From Fennellomyces sp. T-0311 (Eukaryota; Mucoromycota; Mucoromycetes; Mucorales; Lichtheimiaceae): a stretch of DNA of 64,000 nt. Below the pieces are notes generated by a model. That model saw nothing but the letters and a program-made list of their open reading frames with translations, did not search any database and was not told the DNA's origin. Both the position numbers and the translations under genes were made by a program. Where the stretch lies: positions 992,001 to 1,056,000 of the forward strand of contig JALLLT010000006.1 of the NCBI GenBank assembly GCA_025266875.1, read 5' to 3'. Positions 35,384-48,390 of this stretch are shown here, in pieces (the first letter of the stretch is position 1; every line of letters starts with the position of its first letter).

Positions 35384-36284
35384 ATACTCTCTATTATAGT
35401 GTAGACGTACGATGCATATACCTGATAAATTATATCTCTTGAACTTTTCCTTCCTTTGTACGGTACTCTTTCACCCTGTATTTTTCCACGTGCAAGCATA
35501 GTTGTCTTCTTCGTTTCTATATGATTGTCGCGGAATCTGTCCGGTGCCAAAACTATTCTTTTGTGTATGTGACAGTGGATGAAATCGGATTTATTTTAGC
35601 GTACCTATCGTATAAGTTTTAAGCGAGATGTGTGTACTTGATGCGTCGAAAACCGCAATTGGAAGGCACACTGATGATGTAGCCTTTTTATGATCGCCCC
35701 GCTTTGGCGTTACTCGACCTTAACAACGATGTGAATATTTCATTTATATCAAACCTGAAACACTTTTTAACTGGTGCCAGTGCAAGTTCATATGCTAACA
35801 CTTCTCTTTATATGATTAACGCTTCTTCTCGGTGGTTTATTCTGAAGACAAAGAAAGAAAAGTTGCAGGGGCCGGGAAAGAGTTGTGGATTGGTAAGAGC
35901 TAATGATCGTGCCGTGGTTTATCAAAGAATTAAATTTTAAACGTACGTACTTCCAAGCAAATTGCTGTTGAAGCACGTTTATTCAATCGCGTTAATAGTA
36001 TCCAAGTGCTACGTACTTGACGGTCAGACGGACCCAGTTAGCGGGGTGATTGATAAGATCAAAGATCAGGGTGTCATGCCGTCTTCGTATATCAGATCAG
36101 CAACGCCTTGTCCGCAGAGCCTGTGGATGCATCATACACATCACCTGTTATGCCTTGTAAAGAAAGTTTAACGTAAATCTGTAACACATGATACGCATGA
36201 GCCAAGTGGATAGGAACAAAGCTAGTTAAAAACGGTTCAACCTCAAGTTTATTTACAAAGAAAGTGCGTGTGTGTTAAAAAAAT
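35384..36284. other. Convergent gap between NGL and the dehydrogenase
   Basis: 900 bp between converging stop codons. Only frames of 60-80 codons with no similarity. Presumed 3' UTRs and spacer. Confidence 0.6.
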
Positions 36285-37382
36285 CTACTCCAATGAAGGT
36301 CTCACGCAAACCTTCAACCCTGTTCCCGAAGTAAACACTTCCCAAGCCTTATCAAATTCATCCAACGTAAACGTATGTGTCACAAGCTTGCTCCAATTGA
36401 CCTTCTTTTCCGCCAGAATCTTGACGGCACGTTCCATACCGAACGGATTGGTGTAAGTAGACTTGATGGTCAATTCGCGACGATAAACATCAAAAGGAGA
36501 AACAGGGATGGTAACACCAGGTTTAGCCACACCGACCCAAACGACGGTACCGCCAGCCTTGGCACAGTTGACAGCCCTTTCCATGGTTTCGGGTCTTCCA
36601 ACGCATTCAAATACGACATCATATCCATCACCCATGCAAGGGTCACCGATCGTTAAATCTTGCGGATGAATCGCCTTGACAGCGCCAAATTCCAATGCTT
36701 TTCCACGTCGCATTTCACTTGGTTCTGCAACCGTCACACTGGCTCCTCCGGTCGTGCATAGTCCCAACGTCATCAATCCAATAGGTCCAGCACCCATAAT
36801 AAGTACATGGTCGCCACTCTTGATTGATCCCATATCGACGGCATGGATCACGCAGGATAAGGGTTCGGCCAAGCAGGCGACTTCGGGGGAAACTGAGGAT
36901 GGAACGGCAAACACGGCAGTAGCTGGAACAGCCACGTATTTTGCCATGCCACCGTTCACGCTCACGCCGATGCAGGAGAGGTATGGACACAGGTGGTACT
37001 TTTTGTTTCGGCAAAAAGTGCATGCGTGGCACGGACAGTTCGGATCAATGGCAACAAGGTCTCCAACAGCGACAGTGGTCTTGGTTTCCGAATGGATGGA
37101 TTCGACATAGCCAGCAAATTCATGTCCAATGGTCACTTTGGGAGTCGCATGCGGTGTCTCGCCATGACAAATATGAAGATCTGTACCTATGCAACAACAA
37201 CAAAAAAGTCAGTTCCCAGATTCAAGACTTTGTAAGAAAAGAAAAGACTTACCACAAAGGCCCGAGGAGGTAACGCGGATTAATACATCACCAGGCTTCA
37301 TGGCCGGAATTTTTTTCTCAATGATATCAATCTTGCCCTTGGTTTCCCAGCTTGCGACGTTCATTTGGTCGGTGCCTACCAT
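36285..37382 (-). CDS. Zinc-dependent polyol (sorbitol/xylitol-type) dehydrogenase
   Basis: Two exons (37382-37253 and 37186-36285) give 343 residues of a medium-chain NAD(P)-dependent dehydrogenase. Catalytic zinc ligands fit Cys43 (SSGLCGTDLH) with His65 and Glu66 (IGHEF). The structural zinc lobe is intact with Cys96, 99, 102 and 110 (CHACTFCRNKKYHLC). The Rossmann fingerprint is GAGPIGL at about 163-170. The enzyme would oxidise a sugar alcohol to a ketose, or an alcohol to a ketone, in the cytosol; sorbitol/xylitol/L-arabinitol dehydrogenases are the nearest relatives by pattern, but threonine or butanediol dehydrogenase cannot be ruled out. Upstream on the same strand, 254 bp away, is a fungal-trans-domain regulator, a pairing seen when a regulator controls a neighbouring catabolic enzyme. 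A TATATATA lies at about 37608-37616. Confidence 0.9.
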
Positions 37383-37636
37383 GCTGCTGGTTTGTTGTCA
37401 GAGTGAAAGAGAGCCGAGCAAAAAGAAGCAGGTTTGAAACGTTGCTTATTTGTAGTCTGCGGTTCTGACGGATTAATTCCTAAAGCTTAACACAAATGGG
37501 GAAAGTGTTGGACAAAAAAGGCGAGTAAGAGCTAATTACCAAATTTGGAACTGGTTGTCCGATTTGACAAGTCAGGTGGGGCGTGAGACCGAGTCGTATT
37601 ACCGCTTTATATATATGTACACAGGGAGAGAATGAA

Positions 37637-39352
37637 CTATGAAGAAGATGATGATGATGACGATGAAAATTGAGCCACGTTTTCCATGACGGTGAGACCG
37701 TCCAATGGCTCTCCTGTCCTTGCGGGCCTGTAATACCGTGCGCGTGGCTGAAGGTCTCTATCAAACATCATGACACCGCTGTACAGATTGTTTTCAATCT
37801 TGATGCTGCGGGGTTGTTCTTGCTGAGATAAAACAGCATCGACGTCCTGGATCATGACTATACAGATGGGGTCGTGCCAATCCAATTCAGCCATATTCTC
37901 CAACACGTCGCGAGCTTGCATCAATCCAAACTTGCTCCGGTCAATAATCCATGGGTCCTTGTACTTGGCGCACATACTCAAGACATCGATGGATCGCTTC
38001 AAATCGCCGGGAAACGTCTGGCAGGGCTTGAACTTTAATACAATCCGACGGAAACAGATCATGTTTGTGAAACATTCCACCATATGCAGGATAGCGCGTC
38101 GTTGGAGAGAGTTGAGGGATTGTGCGGGAGGCGGCGGACAAAAACGATGCAGCAGCAGGCCGTGATTCGTGCACTTTTCCATACTGATCGTCATGTGCGC
38201 TTCAAGCATAGCTGCAGGCAGTGCCGGGGCTCGTGCACTCCATTCCTGGATGACTGCATTGACTTTGTCCATCATGGCCTCGCTGTTGTATGAGTGGATT
38301 TCCCTGATCAAGCGATGTCGCGCGATCCACAAATCCAGCACATGGCCCCATTGACTGGCGCCTGCTGCTTCTGCAGCATCATCCAACGAACAAGGAGCGG
38401 GTTTGACCAGTTTCGAAAGCGCATCGTGGTCGTCCGAGCTTGGTGTTAGCATGGAGGAAGAGATTGCGCCGGATTCGTGCAAGAAATGATCAATTTGAAA
38501 CAGATACCACCACAGCCGGTTCTTGAGCTCCACCTGATCGTCATTGTCCTGATTGTGTCGGGGTTCAACGCCCAGGTCCATGGCCATGCGCACTGCAATA
38601 GTGTGAAACAAGACTTTTTGTTCAATGGAGAACGTGGCCGTCATGTTGCACAGACACAACGCAAAAAGATGGTCGATGTGCGGCACATCAAAGCACTCTC
38701 CCAACTTTTCCCTGGCCATAATCGACAACTGATGCTGAACCGCATCCAACACTCGGCTGTCCTTGATGGTATTGTTTTGGTGGTGGATCATGATGTGTCG
38801 ACACCAATAAGCGCCAATCGCAAGCGCCAACGGATGTTCGCACAAGTCGTCTTCGTCAAGTGACACGTACCATGGGATGAGGATCGTCTTTGGCCTGACT
38901 GCGTAGTATCCGTTCATGCACTCCATAAAATAAAACACACTTTCGCTGACGATGGTTGTCAAGGCCGCCATGGAGTAGCCCGTCATTGGTCGGGCCATCG
39001 TCTTGGCATATAACTCGCTGTGGTAACGGATATACGGTAGCGGAGCCAGTGCTCTGGACGGCTGTTGCGGGGGCAGCAAGATCTCGTTGGTTTTGACATG
39101 AAGTGCTTTGAGAAAATCGGTAACGTCCTGTACGCTGTGAATGGTAATGCGATAGTTTTGATCTGGTAATTGCTCGACGCTCCATTGATTGCTTTGATTC
39201 AGCTCGAGAATGTGGTGAGAAACGGGCTTTGCTAGAGCATAGGATTGTGTTGTTGGCTCGGGTTTCTTGTCCCTTTTCCGAGTCTTAGGTCGCCTCGGAC
39301 GGGTTCCTTTAATTGTCAAACCGTTGTGAGGACCAAGTATGATTTCAGCCAT
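37637..39352 (-). CDS. Fungal-specific transcription-factor-domain protein without a zinc cluster
   Basis: Single exon, 571 residues from the ATG at 39352 (MAEIILGPHNG). A basic stretch sits near the N-terminus (GTRPRRPKTRKRDKKPE), where a Zn2Cys6 protein would have its linker, but no C6 cluster precedes it. The upstream in-frame extension to 39457 contains only scattered Cys. The middle is the 'fungal_trans' homology region: LALAIGAYWCRHIMIHHQN, LGECFDVPHIDHLFALCLCNM, FHTIAVRMAMDLGVEPRHN and LKNRLWWYLFQIDHFL. The protein ends in a run of Ser (TCA/TCG/TCT repeat at 37640-37668). It may bind DNA through the basic patch, act with a partner, or have lost its cluster. Downstream lies the polyol dehydrogenase on the same strand. 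Confidence 0.85.
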   Translation of the reverse strand: MAEIILGPHNGLTIKGTRPRRPKTRKRDKKPEPTTQSYALAKPVSHHILELNQSNQWSVEQLPDQNYRITIHSVQDVTDFLKALHVKTNEILLPPQQPSRALAPLPYIRYHSELYAKTMARPMTGYSMAALTTIVSESVFYFMECMNGYYAVRPKTILIPWYVSLDEDDLCEHPLALAIGAYWCRHIMIHHQNNTIKDSRVLDAVQHQLSIMAREKLGECFDVPHIDHLFALCLCNMTATFSIEQKVLFHTIAVRMAMDLGVEPRHNQDNDDQVELKNRLWWYLFQIDHFLHESGAISSSMLTPSSDDHDALSKLVKPAPCSLDDAAEAAGASQWGHVLDLWIARHRLIREIHSYNSEAMMDKVNAVIQEWSARAPALPAAMLEAHMTISMEKCTNHGLLLHRFCPPPPAQSLNSLQRRAILHMVECFTNMICFRRIVLKFKPCQTFPGDLKRSIDVLSMCAKYKDPWIIDRSKFGLMQARDVLENMAELDWHDPICIVMIQDVDAVLSQQEQPRSIKIENNLYSGVMMFDRDLQPRARYYRPARTGEPLDGLTVMENVAQFSSSSSSSSS

Positions 39353-39512
39353 GGTGCATGTATCGTGTGAAAGGTGCAAACTCTTCAGCTTATTTAAGAT
39401 CATGCCTCTCTCTATACATCCAGTTACTCCGCCACACACACCCCTCATCCTACGCAAGCAGGGTGTTTTGTAGTACGTAAAGGGCTTTTATTTCAATATG
39501 GTAAGGGACGAA

Positions 39513-40788
39513 TTAAATGAACTCGCCGGCATGTGCTTTGCGCCACGCCTGCCATTGCTGCTTCAACTGATCCTTGGTTTGCTGATCAGCAAAGATAGCA
39601 TCAATGGACTTGTACGACGCTTCATACAATTGATCGCGTGTCATATTGAACGTCTGCGAACAAATGGCATATTCGTTCGAAAGATCCGAAAAGAAGACGC
39701 CCTTGTCATCCGTCTGATTGAAAAAAAAAAGCAGTTCAGCAAAAACTACGTAGGTATTCGGAAATGGGTCTAATGGCGGACGACTTACACAAAGCACAAA
39801 TGGATGGTTTTCCACGAGCAAATCCTTGACGTGGTGATCGGCAAACGTGCCGACCGTTTTACTCAGCACATTTGACGTCATGCAAATCTCAATGGGGATA
39901 TCTTTTCTGTAGATGGTTTGACGCTGTGCGTCATCCAGTAAAGTTGCATGACCCAATCTATCAGGCCCAAATGCCAGCAGGGTGGGGGCTTCCACCATGT
40001 TTTCCTTGACCTGATTGCTGATTTTAAAAACAAGTGATCCAAACCGGTGCCTATTTCTTTAATATTACCTCATTAAAGTGTAACGTCACCTTGAACCCTT
40101 CCGTCTTGGCCTTTTCGAATGCTGGCAGCAGTTGCTCAAAAGATCCTTGGTGCACATCTCCGCATAAATCAATCCCGACAACATTTTGATCACGGAATTG
40201 AGTTGCCAAGCGAACCGCCTCATATGCTTCTTCAAGCGTATTGCGACGATCAATGGACACGATGAGTCGTACAATGATATCGGCTCGGGGTTCATTGACA
40301 GCTTCCAAAACCGCTTTTAGGTACGACTCTTTGGTCATGCCTTTTTCTTTCAAATGAGTTTTATCAACACATACTCGGGTGTGTATCCTGGTTACCGGTA
40401 TCCGAGTTACGACGGGGAGTGGTGCGAAGTTCCAAGTACTTGACACCATCTTTGGCGAATTCGTCAATCACGTTGCGGGTGGCAATACCAACGGCTGCTT
40501 CATCGTCTGTCAGTTTGTAGATAAACTTGAAAAGCGGAAAGAAGCTTGATCGGGGAATGAGCCTCTGTGTGGCATACACGTCGAAAAAGAAAATACAGGG
40601 ACAACATACTCGGAAATCTGATCGAGTTGGTCAGGAACTTTAAAGTTAACAAGGTCAGGGTATTTGGTCTTCTTGAGCTCTCTCAACTGGTTCATTGTCT
40701 TTGGACTGATGCTGCCATTGATATGTGCATGGAGTTCAATCTTTGGCAATTGGACACAGAATTCCGGGAGATCAAGAACTGCCACCAT
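39513..40788 (-). CDS. Adenosine deaminase-like protein (N6-methyl-AMP deaminase type)
   Basis: Five exons (40788-40610, 40544-40396, 40340-40069, 40010-39789, 39713-39513) give 340 residues. Zinc ligands are in place: His20/His22 in LPKIELHAHINGS, His in FKVTLHFNE and Asp in CVTDDKGVF; the proton-relay His is in PDRLGHAT. The segment FAKDGVKYLELRTTPRRNSDTGMTKESYLKAV is diagnostic of the ADAL subgroup rather than classical adenosine deaminase. ADAL/MAPDA enzymes remove the amino group from N6-methyl-AMP, clearing modified nucleotides from RNA turnover. The acceptor for exon 4 was placed at the second CAG (exon starts 40010) because only that one keeps the frame without a stray residue shift. 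The start lies 125 bp after the TIM22 stop on the same strand. Confidence 0.9.
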
Positions 40789-40913
40789 TGCGAAAGAGTG
40801 TTTGGACAGGAAAAAGGAGAGATAAACTGCGGAATTTTGGAGTGCTGCGGAAACAAAAATAATATATTTATGTGCGTAAAATAACGTGTATAAACAAAAT
40901 GCTGCGGTATGGT

Positions 40914-41513
40914 CTAACTTCGCATGTAGTAATCGATGGCGGCACTGAATGCTGCAAAACCGGCACAACCGAACGCTGCCGCCTGAGGACCTGCTCTTGC
41001 AGCAAGCACGCCACCGGTGAAACATCCGGCGGCCACGCTGTTGCCCAAATCATTCTTTGCCCGATACTATGCAAGTGTTAGCGTTGACGAGACACGGAAA
41101 CAAGCGGATCACACTTACGGACTCGATGCAGCATTCGGTGCCGGAATAGATGGCACCCACCACCGCAAAGTTTTTGCCCATGGACATTGACCGGCTGCCC
41201 ATATCCTTCGCGATGGCTTTCATCTGCACCTTGGTGCTCTGTTCCAGCAACTTTGGATCCATGCTCGGCCCAGAGAATTCAAACGATGACATGAACAGGC
41301 CGAACGCCGCACCCATAACAAGGCCTTGTTTGTTTCTGCATGTGTGAGCATAACGCTTTTTGACATTGGTGGGGATTCACCTGCAACGCCTGCCATGCCC
41401 GTCTTGACTGGACAAGACTCCATGGCGCCTTGTATCATTCGAATCTGTTGCTGCTCTTGAGGCGACATTTGTTGTTGTGCGCCGCCCATGGGCCCACCTC
41501 CCATGGATGCCAT
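40914..41513 (-). CDS. TIM22: Mitochondrial import inner-membrane translocase subunit Tim22
   Basis: Three exons (41513-41381, 41324-41119, 41066-40914) encode 163 residues of the Tim17/22/23 family. After a Gln/Met-rich N-terminus ([37 protein letters not shown]) come the Gly-rich helices: [50 protein letters not shown] and [18 protein letters not shown]. Tim22 is the core of the carrier translocase that inserts metabolite carriers into the inner mitochondrial membrane. Conserved Cys residues in ESCP and ECC correspond to the intramolecular disulfide pair of yeast Tim22. The 5' leader holds a (CT)n/(AG)n tract (about 41617-41640) shared with the divergent SWC5 gene, 175 bp away. Confidence 0.93.
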
Positions 41514-41688
41514 TTTAGTTTTAGTTTTTTGGAAAAAGAGAGTCAACAACAAAATGCCTTTGAAAAGCGGAGTCCATATTTTTTGACCACTCGCGTTTTT
41601 TTTTTCCAAGTTTTTCTTTCTCTCTCTCTCTCTCTCTTTTTTTTTGTCCTCGTCTTTTGCGAGTTTTCTTCTCACCGCAGCTTTGATT
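41514..41688. promoter_or_regulatory. Shared divergent promoter of TIM22 and SWC5
   Basis: Only 175 bp separate the two start codons. It contains T-runs and a CT dinucleotide tract (about 41617-41638) but no clear TATA, as is common for paired housekeeping genes in fungi. Bidirectional activity is inferred from layout. Confidence 0.5.
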
Positions 41689-42577
41689 ATGACTACTTTT
41701 CTGGACCATGACGAAATGAAGCAGCATAATGAGCAGGTTCTCATTAATGATCAAAGCTGGGATTCTGACGACGAAGAGGATTCCGACTACACACCTGACC
41801 GTAGGCCTTCTCTCTACTAGTACTGCTGCTGCTGCTACAGAATATTCTTTAACAACGCAAACCGTTTTGTAGGCGACAGCAGCGATGTCAACGATAACGA
41901 CGCGGAATCGGTCACGTCAGAAGACGAGTTGAGCAACAGTCCAGAAACTCCGGTTGACGCACCTTCACTCAAGCGCAAGTCAAGTGAGCACAATTTGGCT
42001 GCCAAACGAACAAAGTAAGATATTTCCTTCTTCCCTCGCTATAAAAAAAAGCATTGCATTTTTGCCAACAAAACGCATCATGTAAAAAGGGTGGAAAACG
42101 AGCAAGAGCGAAAGGCCAGAGTGGATGCGATTTGGGCGGAAATGAACCAAAAGCAAGAAAAACAGCCGCTGGATGACATTTCTTCCTCGGTCAATCGATC
42201 GACATCTGAAGACCATGCTAAAGACGATGCTAAAGAACAGGAAAAGACGTAAGTGGAAGGGCTGGTTTGTATGCGATGGTGCGTCTGACACCCGGCGGGA
42301 TAGTCCTGCACCGAAGCCTCCTGCACGAAGGAAGATTGTGCGACCTAAATCGAACTTGTCGGCGCTTGTGTCGCAGTACAACATCAAGGTGCCAAAGATG
42401 AACACGCTGGAAAAAAGCCGTCTGGATTGGCAGGGCTATGTGGATCGTGAAGGTATCCGCGACGACCTAAAGTACAAAAACAAGGACGGCTACATGGAGA
42501 AAGTCGCGTTCCTCCAGCGCGTAGACGATCGCCGTCTCTCGCACCTGAAAGCAGGTCAAAAGGCCTCGAAAAAATGA
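41689..42577 (+). CDS. SWC5: SWR1-complex subunit Swc5 (BCNT/CFDP1 family)
   Basis: Four exons (41689-41800, 41873-42014, 42090-42248, 42304-42577) encode 228 residues. The N-terminal half is acidic and disordered (DDEEDSDYTPD, ESVTSEDELSNSPETP). The C-terminus is the BCNT-C domain, with KMNTLEKSRLDWQGYVDREGIRDDLKYKNKDGYMEKVAFLQRVDDRRLSHL, the most conserved part of the family. Swc5 helps the SWR1 remodeller exchange H2A for H2A.Z in nucleosomes. Introns are 55-75 nt and in phase. Divergently paired with TIM22; GH9 follows on the same strand 315 bp later. Confidence 0.92.
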
Positions 42578-42877
42578 AAACCGCCATCCAACCCTCTGTG
42601 AATAGCTGCCGTCCCTCGCCCCACCCGCCCCCTATACATATATCTCTATATCGCCCCTCTCTCTTGACTTGTAATTAGGATCCCAAAAATTAAACAGGAA
42701 GCGCTTGTGCTGGATATATTATTCCAAACAAAGACATTAAGGTCTAATTTGGACGTGAAATGCCTAAAAATACACCGGTATTTCGACAACTGGCAACGAC
42801 AATGACCAATGGGATCCGTGCCGTCTTTTTCACTCCTTTTTAAATTCGAGGATCGCTTGGCCATGTAACCCTATTAA

Positions 42878-44869
<1,992 letters not shown>

Positions 44870-45370
44870 GCGTTACTTTTGAAAAAGAAATATCGAGAAT
44901 TTATTCTGTAAAGTAATTTTTTTTCTATGTCCCGTCTTTGAAATGATGATGAAAAGGATGTTGTGTGTGTGTGTGTGCGTTTTTTTTGTGGTCTAATAAT
45001 AGTCTACTACATTGGAAGAGGGCATGATACACATAGTACGTTTCAAAAATGAGAGGAATTAGCGAGTACAGTAGAGTAGGAATAAAAGGGGTAACTTTTT
45101 AAAAGAGGAAATCTAGATTGGAGATGCATAGGATGAGGGATGGCGCCAAATATGTACATGTATAATATAGGAACGAATAAAATAAAAAGAAAAAAAGGAG
45201 TGAGCATGAAGGTGTGTGTGTGTGTGTGTTTTCGCATAAGAAGGATAAGGCGGGGGTTTATGATTCGTAAGAGAAAAAAAATAGACGAAGAATGAGAAGA
45301 AGAGAAAAGATGCTGGAAGATGCAGGGGATGCGTGTGTGTTGTGGAAGTTGTGTGTTTGAAATGCTTTTT
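44870..45370. other. Convergent gap with TG repeats
   Basis: 500 bp between the GH9 and Zn2Cys6 stops. Two short TG/CA dinucleotide runs lie at about 44961-44980 and 45211-45230. No gene seen. Confidence 0.6.
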
Positions 45371-46346
45371 TTAAGCCGTGGATAAGAACGATTGCCAAAA
45401 ACCGTTTGCAGGTTGTTCTTGCGGGTACTGCATGGGCTGCTGCTGAGGTTGCATCATCATCCATGATGCAGGCTGATTCACGACGGGTGTGCACGCACAC
45501 AATTGCTCGTCCGTATAATACAGCTGCTGCTCTTGCTCGTATTTGATGATGGGCTGTTGATCGTATTTGATGGCGGGAGGCTGTTGATCGTATTTGATGG
45601 AAGAAGGTTGCTGTTCGTACTGAAGCGGATAGGAGAAATCGATATCGGGTGGCAACAGGCCCAACAGCTGATCATCCCAGTTCAAGGAAAAATTGGGAGA
45701 CAAGGGTGAGGATGATTCGGCAGCAGCGTACGTGCCATAATCGGCTGAAAGTGGTGAGGACGAAAGGGGCGACTCTTGTTGAGTCAAAGGTGGCGTGTTG
45801 TTGTATTCCCATGGCGACGACGACGATGACGACGACGACGACTCTTGCTGCTGTTGCTGACGCTTCTTGTACGGGCCGCGCTTAACACCTTTCTTGCGCT
45901 CCTTTCGGGGCGAGTTGGTGCACGTGGCGGTCAACCCAAGCTTGATGCAGCGCTGGCAAGGCCGACCATCGTCACATTTCTTGCACGCCTTTTGACAGTT
46001 AACTAATAAAATCAACAATAAGCGGAGATCAAACAAAATATAAAGAACGATATATATAAAAGTCCAAGAGCCGAAAAAGAACGGGCCGCTTGTGCAACGC
46101 TGTGCGACAACAAAGCGTACGGAAGGAAAGAAAATAAAAATAGTACTTACCACATGCATTTTTGACTTGTTTGCGCTTCGGTCGTTTCCGGTTGGCATTT
46201 TGCGTGGTCGCAGCACGTTTGGTTTTCGCAGGCACAGCTTCTTCGTATGCCGCCATCATGGGTTGTTCCTGCTGCTCGACATAATAAAATGGGGATGGCT
46301 CGCCGTAGGTGGAGGCAAGCTGGTATTCTGGGTTGTTAAACTGCAT
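45371..46346 (-). CDS. Zn2Cys6 transcription factor
   Basis: Two exons (46346-46151 and 46002-45371) give 275 residues. The zinc cluster spans the splice: NACVNCQKACKKCDDGRPCQRCIKLGLTATC, with Cys-x2-Cys-x6-Cys-x5-Cys-x2-Cys-x8-Cys spacing (the count beginning at NAC). A strongly basic run (KRPKRKQ) precedes it, and RKERKKGVKRGPYKKR follows. The remainder is Ser-, Gln- and Tyr-rich low complexity, including a repeated (P)xxIKYDQQP unit (three copies at about 45545-45600), probably an activation region. There is no fungal-trans domain, unlike most Ascomycete zinc-cluster proteins. The intron of 148 nt is the longest in the window and splits the Cys1-Cys2 pair. Targets unknown. Confidence 0.9.
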
Positions 46347-48390
46347 GGTCGATCTTTTTTTTTTGCTGTGGAAGAAAGAAAATGGAACAAGGGTACTTGA
46401 AAGGCGTAGAGAGAGAAAAAAAAGATTTGGTGGTTTGCTGAGCAGGTGCTTGGTGTTGAGAGAAAAAGTGTTGAAAAAGATGAGATGAGAGGGGCCGTGG
46501 CAAGGTAAAAGAAGAAAAAAAAGAAAAGCAAGCGAGTTGACACCTAATATATATACGTGTTGGATCGAAAAAAGTACCTGCCACAGGCACCAATTTTCCA
46601 TATCCGTAAGCAGGGCAATTTATTGGTGCAGTTGCTTTTTTCCGAGAGCCGCTCACCAACGAATTTCCTCTGCTCCACGACGATTTCCACGCTAATTTGC
46701 CTTTAGTGTGCGCTTCTATTTTTTTATCTTTTTTTATCTTTGATTCTCTATGGTCCGTTCACCGGGACAAGTAAGATATCAGTGAGATCCGTCCTTCTAC
46801 GGGCCACCGTTACTCAAGATGCCCCCCACCCACCCCTTGGTTACTATTCACGGACAACAATTACGTATCGTGAATCGGCTAATGTTTTAGTAACGCTAAT
46901 CATTGAGCTTGAATAAAAAAGGGAGCCATATTGTCTTTTTTCTGCTAAACAGCCCAAGGGGTTGGGGGGAGCGAGAGACGAAGGGGGAATTCGGCTTTGG
47001 GGGCCGGTACGAATTTACATATGGCAAACGCATGATGATGGTGAGACGTTCGAAAGCACCTTTTGCATGTAGGAAAAAAAAGAATATGCTTTCTGCCGAT
47101 CGCGGAATTGATACAGGTAAATTGCTTGCACCTTCTGCTGGATTTCCCCCCAAGTGAACAATAAAACTCCCCCAATTTTTTCTTGTCTGGGCGCGCGGCA
47201 TATGTTTATGTTATTTACCACGTTGTTTTAACCCTTCATATTAGTATTGTGCTTATTCAGCATTGTGATCTGGTCGCGTGCAAAAAAAAAAAAAAACTTT
47301 TTGCCACGCGAGCCTGAGAGGGGTACACACATCGGCGGTCTTTCCGCCAGATATGTTTATTGTAGAAGGTAACCCTAATTTCGGTCACACCCGGCGCGCT
47401 GTAACGTTTTTTTAGCTAATAAAATCAGTGTCACCTCTGGGGATCCTATCCGGGTTCTCTCTCTTTTGAAACAATGGCTAATTAATATGCCAAAAACTGC
47501 CTTTGCAATGGATAAATGGTTTAGAGCTAATTATGCATGTGAAGCCTGGACCCCCCCTCCCCCTATCGCTCTCTCTCTCTCTCTCTCTTTGTCTGTTGTC
47601 TCTGAACAATCAAAATCCTAAAAGGGCTCCCCTAGCTTTTTTGGCCTTCCGAACGGAAGCGCTTGCCGTAAAGTAATATAGAACAACTCTGTTTTTTCCA
47701 AAAGATAAAGTTACATATAATCTGAGTTGGCATTTGTCATCCCGCCCGCTTTTCCTCCCTTTAAATCAAAACATCAGAATATTCCTTCAACTTATGTAAG
47801 CGGCTTTCCAAAAGTAATTGTGTGCGAGCAGAAAAAAAAGGTGGAGTATAGTCGAATTCCATTGGTCCCCCGCAACAACAATAAACAACAAACAAAAAGG
47901 GTCTGTGCATAGAGGTTCTGGATCAATGTACAAAAAGAGCTTGTTTTTCTCTCTGCTTCTCCCAAAGTCGGATAAAAGTCGTGCACGGAGAACTGATGCC
48001 ACGATGCACCATGACGACAACTTGCATAACCACTAAACCCCCCACCCCCACTTTTGGACGATCCAAGACGACTAAAGCAATTAGCTACATGTGGAAACTA
48101 TGTTCAAAAGTGGAGTACACATTTTTATTAGAACAATGCTCCTTGGCGCCAAAGATGGCAAAACATACAATGATGACGCTGTTTTGCCACGTTTTGACAT
48201 TTGAAAAAAAAATTTGTCTTGTGTGGAACGCGGAACTGGATTTTTTTTAGGAGCACACATGTGGATCTGTCCCATATCCAGATTCCCTCTCTTTTTTTCT
48301 CAGCTGACAATTTGTTACAATAAGATTTGATTCAAGATAAAGGTTTCCAAGAATAATAATCCAGCTAATCAAATAATCAATCTTCTCGGT
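46347..48390. other. Long gene-free upstream region
   Basis: 2 kb holding the Zn2Cys6 promoter (TATATATA at about 46545-46552), a 15-A run near 47282, a (CT)n run at 47570-47588 and several short poly-T tracts. Frames of 60-100 codons on both strands overlap each other and have no domain. Confidence 0.55.

Noticed and set aside
41617..41640. CT dinucleotide tract as a mobile-element scar
   Set aside because: Simple repeat in a divergent promoter; no target duplication or terminal repeats.
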